NCBI RefSeq assembly: GCF_004014875.1
Contig: NZ_CP034929.1
Span: 2,232,001-2,296,000, forward strand
DNA length: 64,000 nucleotides
Direction: 5' to 3'
From: Nocardioides yefusunii
Lineage (GTDB): Bacteria; Actinomycetota; Actinomycetes; Propionibacteriales; Nocardioidaceae
A program made the translations under genes and the position numbers. Below are positions 8,095-17,336 of this stretch, in pieces. The notes under the pieces were generated by a model that saw only the letters and a program-made list of their open reading frames with translations, did no database searches and was not told the origin of the DNA. Numbering within the stretch: the stretch's first letter is position 1; each line of letters starts with the position of its first letter.

Positions 8095-9409
8095 GGCTCG
8101 CTCTCCGGTTCACCCCATACCCGAGACCCGCCGCCGCGAGAAGAAGGATGCTCATCGGCACAGGCGCCGACTTCGCCGCCTCCAGCACGGCGTTTGTTCG
8201 CCATGCCTCCTCAGCCACGACGCCCGGAAGATTGAGGATCGAGCCCAGGGCTATGCACAGGACCTGGACGCCGAGCAGTGCTGCGAACAGGGAACGCGTC
8301 CTCCTCCCGGAATTGGTGAAGGCGAGGGCCACTGACGGTGCAGCGCACACCACGAACTCGATGCCGAGCCGATGTCCCCAGAACGTGTCTCCGCCGTGGA
8401 ACACTTGAGCGAATCCCTGCACCACGGTGTACAGAAGGCCAGCACTCAACAGCGCCCATGCCCAGTCAGGAACTCTCACGCGCCCCATCACCAGCACCGG
8501 AACGCAGACCAACGCGATCGGCGTCCACGGAAGGACGCCACGCTCCGGCGAGAGGAACAGCCCCAGCTCGTTGCTCCAGAGATGCTCGTATCGGTCAGTG
8601 AGATCAGAAACCGAACCCACACGGTAGGAGCCGGTGAGGGTCCACACACCGAACATCCAACGACTCCACAGCACCGTCCCGCAGAGAGAAAGGGCGCTGC
8701 CCGCCCCGATCTTCACCAGGATCCCCAGATCCCTCCGCGAGAGCGCCACCCAGATTCCGACCACAGCCGGCACCAGAGTGAAGTGTGAGCGCCCCCAGAT
8801 GCCGACCCCCAGCAGAAGACCCAGCGCCCACCAGTTTCGATGCGCCGCCGCCCATGCGCCGGCACAGACCGCGAAGACGGTGAGCGTGTGGGGCCAGATA
8901 CCGTCTGCCGCCACTGACCACACCGGGGTGGCCAGCGCGACGACGCCGGTTCCGACGAGAGCGAGACGGAGGCTCGCGACCCGGCTAAGCGCCAAGAAGA
9001 GGAGAGTCATGGCGCTCGCCGTCACCAGTGCCGCTGTCAACGCTGCGGGCAGGACCGAGAATGTGTCACCGCCGAAGAGGGCGTAGGCCGGGAGCCCCAG
9101 AATCACCACTCCAGGGGCTCGGCTGGTGACGTCGTGCTCCTCGTTCCTCCCGATCCAGACGTCACGCAGAAGGTGATCCTGCAAGTACTCCGGTGGCACC
9201 CACCTCGTGTGCTCGACGGCGAGCAACCACGAACCATGGTTGGCCGTGACCACGTCCAGACTGGGTTCGAGGGACACCGTCAGGACATACGTCACCGCCA
9301 GACCGAGGAGGACGGCCAACGCCACTTTCCTCCGACGGCCAGCAGACGGCACCCACGGCTGACGGTCCGGGCGCGCCTCTCTTCTGTCTTCGGCCAGCAT
9401 CGATCTCAT
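8066..9409 (-). CDS. GT-C-like integral membrane glycosyltransferase
   Basis: 447 residues. The frame is open further upstream to 9553, but that part reads against the sugar-transferase gene; the ATG at 9409 overlaps its TGA (ATGA), a clear coupling start. A short basic cytoplasmic N terminus is followed by about ten to eleven hydrophobic segments. The first periplasmic loop contains LDVVTANHGSWLL and WVPPEYLQDHLLRD, where GT-C enzymes carry their catalytic acidic region, and a later loop has HGGDTFWGHRLG. Likely transfers a sugar from a polyprenyl-phosphate donor. Middle gene of a three-gene unit. Confidence 0.7.
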   Translation of the reverse strand: MRSMLAEDRREARPDRQPWVPSAGRRRKVALAVLLGLAVTYVLTVSLEPSLDVVTANHGSWLLAVEHTRWVPPEYLQDHLLRDVWIGRNEEHDVTSRAPGVVILGLPAYALFGGDTFSVLPAALTAALVTASAMTLLFLALSRVASLRLALVGTGVVALATPVWSVAADGIWPHTLTVFAVCAGAWAAAHRNWWALGLLLGVGIWGRSHFTLVPAVVGIWVALSRRDLGILVKIGAGSALSLCGTVLWSRWMFGVWTLTGSYRVGSVSDLTDRYEHLWSNELGLFLSPERGVLPWTPIALVCVPVLVMGRVRVPDWAWALLSAGLLYTVVQGFAQVFHGGDTFWGHRLGIEFVVCAAPSVALAFTNSGRRTRSLFAALLGVQVLCIALGSILNLPGVVAEEAWRTNAVLEAAKSAPVPMSILLLAAAGLGYGVNRRASRDSMGADVF

Positions 9410-10803
9410 CGCGCTCCTTCTCCACGCAGGACGACGCCCACCGTGCGCCACAGAATGACGAGGTCCACAAGCATGGACCAGTTCTCCACGTAGTAGAGAT
9501 CGAGACGAGCCGCCTCCTGCCAGGTCAGACGCGATCTCCCGGAGACCTGCCACAACCCGGTGACCCCGGGAAGCACCCGAAGCCTGAGCGACTCTGTTCC
9601 CCGGTACAGAGCAACCTCCTCGGGCACCTGGGGACGTGGCCCGACGAGCGACATCGTGCCGTTCAGAACGTTGAGCAGCTGTGGCACTTCGTCCAGAGAC
9701 GTGCGCCTGATGAAGCGGCCCACCGCAGTGATCCGGGGGTCGTCCTTCGGTTTGAAGAGCGGACTCCCGGAGGTCCCCGTCTCCTCCAGCATCTGCCGCA
9801 GGTCAGCATCTGCTCCGACGCGCATCGATCGAAACTTCCAGATCATGAACTCTGCTCCGTCTCGCCCGATGCGGACCTGACGGAAGAAGACGGGCCCCGG
9901 CGAGGAGATCTTCACCGCCGCTGCCACCCCCAGCAGCACCGGGGAGAACAGAATCAGGAGAATCAGCGCCGAGAAGCGATCGAAGGCAGCCTTCAGCGCC
10001 CCGCCCGCGCGTGCAAAGGATGGCTCCTCGACCTTCACCAACGGCTGCCCTCCGACAAACGTCAGGGCCAGTCTCTCCGGGGAAACATCAACGAGATGCT
10101 GAGACACGAGGACCTCGACGTCCTCCTCCAGGGCCCATCTCAGGGCGCGCATCCCCTCGTGGCCGAGCTCGCCCGGATCGGTGACGACGACGGCCTTGGC
10201 GCCGCTGCTCCCAACTGCGCGAACGAGCGCAGGAGCGATCTTCGCGCCGTCTCCGCCATCGGTGGCGAACACGTCCTCCGCTGCCCAGCCAGCGACGACC
10301 CGATGGCCGCTGAGAGGCGATTCGAACTCCCGACTCACGCGATCGACAGCGTCTCGACTGCCCACGACCAGCGCCGGCACCACGAAGTGTCCCCGGGAAC
10401 GCAGCCGTCGGATGATCCGTCGCCACGTCCAGCGGGACAGCAGCAGGCCCACCAAGCCCACCGGAAGCGCAACAGCGACGTAGCCACGCGAGAAGTCGAT
10501 CTTCAGCAGGACCGAGAGCACTGCCGCGGTGCCGAACGTCCAGAGCGTCGCACGACCCAACCGCCTGTACTCCTCGAGTCCGCCTCCGAGGACGTCCCGC
10601 GACCGCGACTCGCTGAGCGACAGGGCCCAACACCAGGCCGCGGTGAGCGCGAGGCCCAACTGTGGATAGGTGAGCTCAATCGGCCCCCAGGTCCGCTCCT
10701 CCGTGGCAAGGCCGAACTTCACCAACATGGCCACCCAAGAGGCACTGATCAGAACAAACAGATCGCTCAGCACAAGCCCAATGGCCACACCCCGTGCCGT
10801 CAT
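9406..10803 (-). CDS. Polyprenyl glycosylphosphotransferase (initiating sugar transferase)
   Basis: 465 residues of the WbaP/CpsE-type family. Four to five N-terminal hydrophobic segments, a nucleotide-binding-like middle domain (VPALVVGSRD near 142) and a membrane hairpin near 275-298 precede the catalytic bacterial sugar transferase domain: KFRSM near 324, DDPRIT then RRTSLDEVPQL near 357-378, VGPRPQ near 390 and PGVTGLWQVSGRS near 415. It attaches a sugar-1-phosphate to undecaprenyl phosphate, starting a glycan repeat unit. ATG with AGGGGA upstream. First gene of the minus-strand glycan unit. Confidence 0.93.
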   Translation of the reverse strand: MTARGVAIGLVLSDLFVLISASWVAMLVKFGLATEERTWGPIELTYPQLGLALTAAWCWALSLSESRSRDVLGGGLEEYRRLGRATLWTFGTAAVLSVLLKIDFSRGYVAVALPVGLVGLLLSRWTWRRIIRRLRSRGHFVVPALVVGSRDAVDRVSREFESPLSGHRVVAGWAAEDVFATDGGDGAKIAPALVRAVGSSGAKAVVVTDPGELGHEGMRALRWALEEDVEVLVSQHLVDVSPERLALTFVGGQPLVKVEEPSFARAGGALKAAFDRFSALILLILFSPVLLGVAAAVKISSPGPVFFRQVRIGRDGAEFMIWKFRSMRVGADADLRQMLEETGTSGSPLFKPKDDPRITAVGRFIRRTSLDEVPQLLNVLNGTMSLVGPRPQVPEEVALYRGTESLRLRVLPGVTGLWQVSGRSRLTWQEAARLDLYYVENWSMLVDLVILWRTVGVVLRGEGAR

Positions 10804-10836
10804 CGTTCCCCTGCCGTCCCACCAGTCCTCTGCAGG

Positions 10837-10842
10837 AGGTTA
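10837..10842 (-). promoter_or_regulatory. Candidate -10 box of the minus-strand glycan unit
   Basis: TAACCT on the minus strand about 34 bases before the sugar-transferase ATG at 10803, leaving room for the ribosome site AGGGGA. No clear -35. Confidence 0.4.
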
Positions 10843-10909
10843 GATCGGCTTGCGGTGTCGGCGGAGCCGTTTGAGGAGAGTGACCGTCGAAGGCGCCCGG
10901 CGGGGCCGC

Positions 10910-11944
10910 TCAGCCCTTCGTGGACGCGGCGACCCAGTCGCCGAGGAGCTTCTCGGCCGCACCGGAGTCGATCGCAGCGCGCGCCCGGTCGATGCCCGCG
11001 GCCAGGGCAGCCGTGACGTCGCCGCCCGCTCCCTCGTGCACGGCCAGAGCCGCACCGCAGTTCAGGAGCACCGCGTCGCGCACAGCGCCCTTGTCGCCGG
11101 CCAGGAGACGGCGCACGGCCTCCGCGTTCACCGCGGGGCTGCCGCCCTCCAGGTCCTCGATCGGGCTGAGGGAGAGGCCGAGGTCGCGGGGGTCCACGAC
11201 CGTGCGGACCACGCTGTCGCCCTGGACTGCCCAGACGGTGGAGGTTCCGGTGACGGTGAGCTCGTCGAGCCCATCGTCGCCACGGAATACCCATGCCTCG
11301 AGACCACGACGTGCGAAGACCTCGGCCATGAGCGGCGCCATCCGGGCGTCGGCACAGCCGATCGCCTGGGCGGCGGGGCGGGCGGGGTTGGAGAGCGGCC
11401 CGAGGAAGTTGAAGGTGGTGGCGATGCCCAGTTCACGACGCGGGACCGCGGCGTGGCGCATGGCCGGATGGAAAGCCGCAGCGAAGCAGAACGTGATGCC
11501 CACCTCGTCCGCGATCTCCGCCACACGCGTGGTCGGCAGGTCGAGGCGGATGCCCAGAGCCTCGAGCACGTCGGCAGACCCGCAGGCCGAAGACGCGGAG
11601 CGGCTGCCGTGCTTGACGACCTTGGCTCCCGCAGCGGCAGCGACGATGGCGGACATCGTGGAGATGTTGACCGACATGGAGCGGTCCCCACCGGTGCCGA
11701 CGATGTCGAGCAGCCGACCGCTCACCCGGATCGGGTTGCCGGCAGCGAGCATGGCGGCGGAGAGACCCATGAGCTCCTCGACCGTCTCTCCCTTGCTGCG
11801 CAGGGCCACCGCGAATCCGGCGATCTGTGCGGGCGTGGAGAGTCCGGCGAGGACTTCCTCCATCGCCCAGGTGGCCTGGTCGACGGTGAGGTCCTGTCCA
11901 GCCACGAGCGTGGTGAGCAGCTCGGGCCAGTGGTGCGCGGTCAT
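10910..11944 (-). CDS. trpD: Anthranilate phosphoribosyltransferase
   Basis: 344 residues, normal length. Transfers phosphoribose from PRPP to anthranilate, step two of tryptophan synthesis. Visible motifs are GTGGD near 83-87 (PRPP binding), NISTMSA near 93 and KHGSRSASS near 111, with DELTVTG near 224. Stand-alone here: no trpE, trpG or trpC nearby. ATG at 11944 overlaps the stop of the receiver gene (ATGA), so the two are co-translated. The region 10843-10909 after the gene has no convincing terminator. Confidence 0.96.
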   Translation of the reverse strand: MTAHHWPELLTTLVAGQDLTVDQATWAMEEVLAGLSTPAQIAGFAVALRSKGETVEELMGLSAAMLAAGNPIRVSGRLLDIVGTGGDRSMSVNISTMSAIVAAAAGAKVVKHGSRSASSACGSADVLEALGIRLDLPTTRVAEIADEVGITFCFAAAFHPAMRHAAVPRRELGIATTFNFLGPLSNPARPAAQAIGCADARMAPLMAEVFARRGLEAWVFRGDDGLDELTVTGTSTVWAVQGDSVVRTVVDPRDLGLSLSPIEDLEGGSPAVNAEAVRRLLAGDKGAVRDAVLLNCGAALAVHEGAGGDVTAALAAGIDRARAAIDSGAAEKLLGDWVAASTKG

Positions 11945-12366
11945 CGGGGAACCTCCGGGGAAGGGTCGGCCAGCAGACCGGCGACGGTCCGGGCGAGGAG
12001 AACGGGATCGATCGGGTGGGACACGACGGCGTCAACGCCGCTCCAGGTGGCCAGCCACGCATCCTGGGGACGGCCGGTCAGCAGCACCACCGGCGGGCAG
12101 GTCGGGTGCTCGTCGCGCAGCTGCTTCGCCAGACCGGTCCCCCCGACCGGTGCGGACTCCCCGTCGAGGACGAGCAGGTCGACGTCGCCGGCACGCACGT
12201 GGTCGAGCACCACGGCTGCCGTCGCGACGTTGACGTAGTGCACCTCACCACCGGACCGGTCCGGGTGGGGGCCCAGAGCCAGCATCACGCTGTCGCGGAC
12301 GTCGCGGTCGTCGGAGTAGACGAGCACCTTCTGGATCACGGGCCGTGCCGAGGTCGTGTCGCTCAC
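11941..12366 (-). CDS. Single-domain receiver-like protein lacking the conserved lysine
   Basis: 141 residues forming one CheY-like receiver with no output domain. The acidic pair (Asp19-Asp20), the phospho-acceptor position Asp68 (LLVLDGE) and Thr97 (LLTG) are kept, but the conserved lysine before proline is His117 (VSHPID). Phosphorylation is therefore uncertain. GTG start at 12366, supported by TACGAT six bases upstream (leaderless); an upstream start at 12408 would lie before this promoter. Co-translated with trpD and divergent from ctaE; what it senses or binds is unknown. Confidence 0.75.
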   Translation of the reverse strand: MSDTTSARPVIQKVLVYSDDRDVRDSVMLALGPHPDRSGGEVHYVNVATAAVVLDHVRAGDVDLLVLDGESAPVGGTGLAKQLRDEHPTCPPVVLLTGRPQDAWLATWSGVDAVVSHPIDPVLLARTVAGLLADPSPEVPR

Positions 12367-12372
12367 CTGCGG

Positions 12373-12378
12373 ATCGTA
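12373..12378 (-). promoter_or_regulatory. -10 box of leaderless receiver-trpD unit
   Basis: TACGAT on the minus strand, six bases before the GTG at 12366. Confidence 0.5.
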
Positions 12379-12519
12379 CCGCCCCCGCCCGTTCGTGGCT
12401 CCGAGCAACCGTCTACGACGCTCTGTAGTGCGGTTCGAGGTGAATTTTCACGCTCAGGTGGGTGCAAATCCGACCAAGACGGGGACCCCGGGGTGCCTCC
12501 GGGGCCGGTTACCTACATA

Positions 12520-13170
12520 ATGAGTTCCGTGGCGACAGCAACGACGGCTATTCCGGCATCCCGACTTCACGGTGACCACGACCGACCCTCGATGGTCAGC
12601 GTGGGCACGATCGTCTGGCTCTCCAGCGAGTTGATGTTCTTCGCGGCTCTGTTCGCGGCGTACTTCACGATTCGCGCGAACGTCCCCGAGCTCTGGGCAC
12701 AGGAAACGGCGCATCTCAACGTGCCGTTCGCTCTGGGCAACACGACCATCCTCGTGTTGTCCTCCGTGGCCTGCCAGTTCGGTGTGTTCGCGGCTGAGCG
12801 TGGGCAGGTGGGCCGCAAGGGCTCCCTGCTCAACCTCAAGGGCTGGGGCCTTCGCGAGTGGTTCATCCTCACGTACGTCATGGGCGCGATCTTCGTCGCT
12901 GGACAGGCTCTCGAGTACGTCGAGCTCGTCCACCACGGAGTGACCCTCCAGGACTCGGCCTACGGATCGGTGTTCTTCCTGACCACCGGCTTCCACGGGC
13001 TCCACGTGATCGGTGGACTCATCGCCTTCCTCTTCGTGCTCGGCCGCACCTACGTGGCGCGCCGTTTCACGCACGAGCAGGCAGTCAGCGCGATCGTCGT
13101 CTCGTACTACTGGCACTTCGTCGACGTGGTGTGGATCGCGCTCTTCGCAGCGATCTACCTCATCCAGTGA
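12520..13170 (+). CDS. ctaE: Cytochrome c oxidase subunit III (aa3 type)
   Basis: 216 residues with the seven-helix subunit III pattern: [15 protein letters not shown] near 28-42, [12 protein letters not shown] near 149-160, and [15 protein letters not shown] near the C terminus. It stabilises the oxidase core in the membrane. The ATG at 12520 follows TTACCT by five bases, so transcription is probably leaderless; the open frame upstream is antisense to the receiver gene and excluded. First gene of ctaE-qcrC-qcrA-qcrB, which together encode bc1-aa3 supercomplex parts. Confidence 0.96.
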   Translation: MSSVATATTAIPASRLHGDHDRPSMVSVGTIVWLSSELMFFAALFAAYFTIRANVPELWAQETAHLNVPFALGNTTILVLSSVACQFGVFAAERGQVGRKGSLLNLKGWGLREWFILTYVMGAIFVAGQALEYVELVHHGVTLQDSAYGSVFFLTTGFHGLHVIGGLIAFLFVLGRTYVARRFTHEQAVSAIVVSYYWHFVDVVWIALFAAIYLIQ

Positions 13171-13203
13171 GTCCCGATCCGGATCTGAAGAGGATTTAGA
13201 CAA

Positions 13204-14076
13204 TTGCGTTCCCTTAACCGAGCCGCAGGTCGGCTCTCCCGGCAACGCCGGGGTCCGCTCGCGGGGCTTGCCGTACTGCTCGCCGGTCTCCTGATGACCG
13301 GCGGGCTGTACGCCGCTTTCTCCCCGGCAACAGCTCACGAGACCGAGTCCGACACCGCGAAGATCGAGAAGGGCCGCGAGCTCTTCCTGGTCGGCTGCTC
13401 GTCGTGCCACGGCCTCAACGCGGAGGGCATCAGCACCCAGCGTGACGGCCAGCAGTACGGCCCGTCACTCATCGGTGTCGGTGCCGCCGCAGTCGACTTC
13501 CAGGTCGGCACCGGCCGCATGCCGATGGCTCAGCCCGGCGCCCAGGCGCCTCGCAAGACGGTCGCCTACAACGAGGAAGAGACCGAGCAGCTCGCTGCTT
13601 ACGTCGCCTCCCTCGGGGCCGGACCGGCCGTTCCGACCGAGTCGGACTACAGCATCGACGGACTGTCGGCGGAAGAGCGTCAGGAGGCCATCAAGAACGG
13701 TGGCCAGATCTTCCTCACCAACTGCACCGCGTGCCACAACTTCAACGGCTCCGGTGGCGCCATGCCGCGCGGCGGCTACGCTCCCGCGCTGAAGGGCGTC
13801 GAGGAGAAGCACATCTACGAGGCCATGCTCACCGGCCCGCAGTCGATGGACGTCTTCTCCAACGGCAACCTCTCCCCGGAGCAGAAGCGCGACGTCATCG
13901 CGTACCTGAAGTCCATCGAGAACCCGACCGAGTACGGCGGCTTCGGCCTCGGCGGCCTGGGCCCGGTCTCTGAGGGCATCTTCGCCTGGCTGTTCGGCGT
14001 CGGCGGTTCCGTCGCGTTCGCCATCTGGATCGCCGCCCACACGACCCGCTCGAAGAAGGGCAAGGTGGAAGCGTGA
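13204..14076 (+). CDS. qcrC: Diheme cytochrome c subunit of the bc1 complex
   Basis: 290 residues. A membrane anchor near 18-39 is followed by two c-type heme sites, CSSCH at 65-69 and CTACH at 174-178, and a C-terminal membrane helix near 255-280. In actinobacteria this fused diheme subunit hands electrons straight to the aa3 oxidase, replacing soluble cytochrome c. The start is a rare TTG, with AGAGGA about ten bases upstream; family members start just there with a basic RSL/R-rich segment. Its stop overlaps the qcrA GTG. Confidence 0.96.
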   Translation: MRSLNRAAGRLSRQRRGPLAGLAVLLAGLLMTGGLYAAFSPATAHETESDTAKIEKGRELFLVGCSSCHGLNAEGISTQRDGQQYGPSLIGVGAAAVDFQVGTGRMPMAQPGAQAPRKTVAYNEEETEQLAAYVASLGAGPAVPTESDYSIDGLSAEERQEAIKNGGQIFLTNCTACHNFNGSGGAMPRGGYAPALKGVEEKHIYEAMLTGPQSMDVFSNGNLSPEQKRDVIAYLKSIENPTEYGGFGLGGLGPVSEGIFAWLFGVGGSVAFAIWIAAHTTRSKKGKVEA

Positions 14077-15146
14077 GCAACCACGACTCCAACCTCCCCG
14101 AGGTGACGGAGAACGACCTGTTCCCGAACCCCGGCGTCCCGGCGCACACCCCGCGCCCCACGGACGTCGACCCCAAGGCCGAGAAGCGCGCCGAGCGCCA
14201 GGTTGCGATGTTCTTCGTCGCGTCCCTGGTCTTCGCCGTCCTCTTCATCGTCAGCTACTTCAAGCTGAGCGTCGGCGACGACTGGGACACCTGGCTCGGC
14301 TTCGGTGCCTCCACCGTTGCGCTGGGCGTCACCATGGGCCTTGCGCTCATGTGCATCGGCATCGGTGTCATCCAGTGGTCGCGCAAGCTCATGACCGACG
14401 TCGAGGTCGTTGACTACCGCCACGCAGTCGCCTCCCCGGAGGAGGACCGCGCGGTCGCCATCGCTGAGCTGGAGAAGGGTCTTGCCGAGGCCGGCATCGC
14501 CCGTCGCCCGCTCGTGCGCAACACCCTCCTCGCCGCCCTCGGTGGCGCCGGCGCCATGGCGCTGGTCTCCTTCCGCGACCTCGGTCCGTCCCCCTGGGAC
14601 GTCGACGACGCGGACAAGGGTGAGGGCCTGCGCCACACCCTGTGGAAGAAGGGCGAGCGCATCGCTCGCGACGTCGTCGGCACCCCGATCCTGGCTTCCG
14701 AGCTCGAGATCGGTGACCTCGTCAACGCTCAGCCGTTCTCCCTCCTCGAGGTGGACGAGAAGACCGGTCAGCACAAGATGCACGGTGGCGAGGTCCAGGT
14801 CGCGAAGTCCAAGGCTTCGCTGATCCTGCTCCGCATGCACCCGGACGACATCAAGCCGGGCGAGGGTCGCGAGAACTGGGACGTCAACGGCATCGTTGCG
14901 TACTCCAAGATCTGCACCCACGTCGGTTGCCCGATCTCGCTCAACGAGCGAACCACCCACCACCTGCTCTGCCCCTGCCACCAGTCGACCTTCGACCTGG
15001 CCGACAGCGGCAAGGTCGTCTTCGGACCGGCTCACCGGGCGCTCCCGCAGCTCCCGATCGCCGTCGACGCCGAGGGCTACCTCATCGCGCAGAGCGACTT
15101 CACCGAGCCAGTCGGACCGAGCTACTGGGAGCGTGAGAAGAAGTGA
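14073..15146 (+). CDS. qcrA: Rieske iron-sulfur subunit of the bc1 complex
   Basis: 357 residues, with the long actinobacterial N terminus and three hydrophobic segments (near 46-66, 77-100 and 155-170). The Rieske [2Fe-2S] ligands are in CTHVGC (near 280) and CPCH (near 299). It oxidises menaquinol and passes electrons to the diheme cytochrome. GTG at 14073 overlaps the qcrC stop, and its own stop overlaps the qcrB start. Confidence 0.97.
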   Translation: MSNHDSNLPEVTENDLFPNPGVPAHTPRPTDVDPKAEKRAERQVAMFFVASLVFAVLFIVSYFKLSVGDDWDTWLGFGASTVALGVTMGLALMCIGIGVIQWSRKLMTDVEVVDYRHAVASPEEDRAVAIAELEKGLAEAGIARRPLVRNTLLAALGGAGAMALVSFRDLGPSPWDVDDADKGEGLRHTLWKKGERIARDVVGTPILASELEIGDLVNAQPFSLLEVDEKTGQHKMHGGEVQVAKSKASLILLRMHPDDIKPGEGRENWDVNGIVAYSKICTHVGCPISLNERTTHHLLCPCHQSTFDLADSGKVVFGPAHRALPQLPIAVDAEGYLIAQSDFTEPVGPSYWEREKK

Positions 15147-16810
15147 GTGTCGACACCACCAAGGTGGCTCACAGCAACGGCACTGCCGCTGCCGCCGCGG
15201 CACCCAGCACCAAGATTGGTCAGCTGGGCGTCTGGGCCGACGAGCGGGTCGGTCTGGCCTCGCTCGCCAAGAAGAACATCCGCAAGGTGTTCCCCGACCA
15301 CTGGTCCTTCATGCTGGGCGAGATCGCCCTGTGGAGCTTCGTGGTCCTGCTCATCACGGGTATCTTCCTCACGCTCTGGTTCACGCCGAGCATGTCGGAG
15401 ATCGTCTACGAGGGCTCGTACGACCAGCTCCGCGGCGTCTACATGACCGAGGCCATGGCCTCCACGCTGAACATCTCGTTCGACGTGCGTGGCGGTCTCC
15501 TCATGCGTCAGATGCACCACTGGGCCGCGATGATCTTCATCGGCTCGATGATGGTCCACCTGATGCGCGTCTACTTCACCGGTGCGTTCCGCAAGCCGCG
15601 TGAGATCAACTGGGTCATCGGCTCGCTCCTGCTGCTGATCGGCACCATCGAGGGCTTCACCGGCTACTCGCTCCCCGACGACCTGCTCTCGGGTACGGGT
15701 GTGCGTGCCGCGGACGGCTTCATGAAGGCCGCTCCGATCGTCGGAACCTGGATGTCGTTCTTCGTCTTCGGTGGCGAGTTCCCGGGTGAGATCTTCATCC
15801 AGCGCTTCTACATCCTGCACGTGCTGCTCCTGCCGGGCATCCTGCTCGCCCTGATCGCCGCGCACATGATGCTGGTCATGTACCACAAGCACACGCAGTG
15901 GCCTGGCCCCGGCCGCACCAACGACAACGTCGTCGGTTACCCGCTGCTCCCCGTCTACATCTCCAAGATGGGTGGCTTCTTCTTCAGCGTCTTCGGCATC
16001 ATCGCCCTCATGGGTGGTCTGCTGACGATCAACCCGATGTGGAAGTACGGCCCGTACGACCCATCCAAGGTCACCGCTGGTTCGCAGCCTGACTGGTACA
16101 TGGGTTGGCCCGACGGTGCTCTCCGCATCATCCCGGGCTGGGAGTCGGTCATCTTCGGCTACACGATCAGCTGGAACATTCTGCTTCCGATCCTGATCCT
16201 GCCGATCGCCTTCTGGGCCCTGGTCACCGCGATGCCGTTCGTCGAGGCCGCCATCACCGGCGACAAGCGCGAGCACCACCTGCTCCAGCGCCCGCGCAAC
16301 GCCCCGACCCGTACCGCCCTGATGGTCGCCTTCATGACCTTCTACGGTCTGATGTGGGCCGCCGGTGGTAACGACCTGATCGCCATCAAGTTCGACAGCA
16401 GCATCAACAACATCACGTACTTCCTGCGTGCTGCTGTGTTCATCGGACCGGTGATCGCGTTCATCGTCACCCGTCGCTGGTGCATCTCGCTCCAGCGTCA
16501 CGACAACGAGGTCCTCCTCCACGGCCGCGAGACCGGCGTCGTCGAGCGTTCTGTCGACGGTGGTTACTCCGAGCGCCACGAGGCCCTCTCGGCCGACGCC
16601 GCCTTCACGCTGACCGAGCGTGACCGCGAGGACAACTTGGTCCTCAGCGACGTCGAGATCGCCAAGCTCAAGGGCAAGGACCGCCGCCGCGCCAAGCGCG
16701 CTGCCTGGTGGTACGGCTACAACGTCCAGAAGCCCACCCCGGCCGAACTCGAGGCTGCCCAGCACCACGGGCACCACGACGAGATCGAGGGCTCTGACAA
16801 CGCCCACTGA
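15143..16810 (+). CDS. qcrB: Cytochrome b subunit of the bc1 complex
   Basis: 555 residues. Heme b ligands lie in MRQMHHWAAMIF and MVHLMR (helix B) and in HVLLLPG and AAHMMLVMYHKHTQ (helix D). The quinol-site element is PDWY (near 316), where mitochondrial proteins have PEWY. The C-terminal tail of about 100 residues is hydrophilic and basic, typical of the actinobacterial protein. It oxidises menaquinol with the Rieske subunit. Overlaps the qcrA stop (GTGA). Confidence 0.97.
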   Translation: MSVDTTKVAHSNGTAAAAAAPSTKIGQLGVWADERVGLASLAKKNIRKVFPDHWSFMLGEIALWSFVVLLITGIFLTLWFTPSMSEIVYEGSYDQLRGVYMTEAMASTLNISFDVRGGLLMRQMHHWAAMIFIGSMMVHLMRVYFTGAFRKPREINWVIGSLLLLIGTIEGFTGYSLPDDLLSGTGVRAADGFMKAAPIVGTWMSFFVFGGEFPGEIFIQRFYILHVLLLPGILLALIAAHMMLVMYHKHTQWPGPGRTNDNVVGYPLLPVYISKMGGFFFSVFGIIALMGGLLTINPMWKYGPYDPSKVTAGSQPDWYMGWPDGALRIIPGWESVIFGYTISWNILLPILILPIAFWALVTAMPFVEAAITGDKREHHLLQRPRNAPTRTALMVAFMTFYGLMWAAGGNDLIAIKFDSSINNITYFLRAAVFIGPVIAFIVTRRWCISLQRHDNEVLLHGRETGVVERSVDGGYSERHEALSADAAFTLTERDREDNLVLSDVEIAKLKGKDRRRAKRAAWWYGYNVQKPTPAELEAAQHHGHHDEIEGSDNAH

Positions 16811-16824
16811 TCCACTGGATCTCT

Positions 16825-16862
16825 CCGGAGGCCCGACACCCATCAGGGTGTCGGGCCTCCGG
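16825..16862 (+). terminator. Strong terminator after qcrB
   Basis: A perfect 16-bp stem (arms 16825-16840 and 16847-16862) with a six-base loop, 15 bases after the qcrB stop. Confidence 0.9.
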
Positions 16863-16945
16863 CCATTTCGGGACACCCCACTCCCCCGCCGGCTCTCCCT
16901 CCTTCCGCGCGGAATAACGACTAGGCGGCCACCGTTGGACGCTAC

Positions 16946-16964
16946 GGAATCCAGAGTGGATTCC
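16946..16964 (+). promoter_or_regulatory. 7-bp inverted repeat upstream of the TPR-hxlR-monooxygenase operon
   Basis: GGAATCC, five bases, GGATTCC, ending 24 bases before the first start codon. The only regulator in the operon is an HxlR-type protein, so this may be its operator; binding is inference. Confidence 0.45.
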
Positions 16965-16988
16965 CGGAGATCCACGGAGGAGTGCACG

Positions 16989-17336
16989 ATGAACCTGTCG
17001 ATGCTGCACCAGAGCCCCTACGACGCCTGGCGCTGGGCCGAGGAGCAGTTCAGCCAGCGGGACTACATCGGCGCCGCCCGCACGCTGGAAGGCATTCTGG
17101 AGCACCCTGAAGCCGACGTCTCTTACCTGGCCCAGGTCCGCGAGCTCCTCGCCCGCTCGTACTACCACTCGGCTCGTCTGGCACCTGCGGTGAACGCGAG
17201 CCGCGAGGCTCTCCTCGCCGACCCGACCAACGGCTACATGGCGCTGCTCCTGAGTCGCGCACTGGAGCGCCAAGGCAACAAGGAGGAGGCGGCCAAGTAC
17301 CGTCTCCGCGCCGAGACGCTCGGCGAAGAGGTGTGA
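16989..17336 (+). CDS. Small tetratricopeptide-repeat protein
   Basis: 115 residues, soluble. Helical pairs typical of TPRs are visible: DAWRWAEEQFSQRDYIGAARTLEGIL (11-36) and YHSARLAPAVNASREALLADPTNGYM (58-83), with a third pair ending in ALERQGNKEEAAKYR. TPRs mediate protein-protein contacts. ATG with GGAGGAG seven bases upstream. The stop overlaps the GTG of the HxlR gene, so the two are coupled; the partner is unknown. Confidence 0.85.
   Translation: MNLSMLHQSPYDAWRWAEEQFSQRDYIGAARTLEGILEHPEADVSYLAQVRELLARSYYHSARLAPAVNASREALLADPTNGYMALLLSRALERQGNKEEAAKYRLRAETLGEEV

Noticed and set aside
4612..10803. Low GC content as proof of transfer of the glycan locus
   Set aside because: A hand count of sample lines (37/60 GC at 5461-5520 against 35/60 at 15721-15780) shows no clear difference.
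12451..12519. GTGCAAATCCG-like stretch upstream of ctaE resembling part of a cobalamin riboswitch
   Set aside because: Only a short match; the conserved B12-box core is absent and ctaE is not a cobalamin-related gene.
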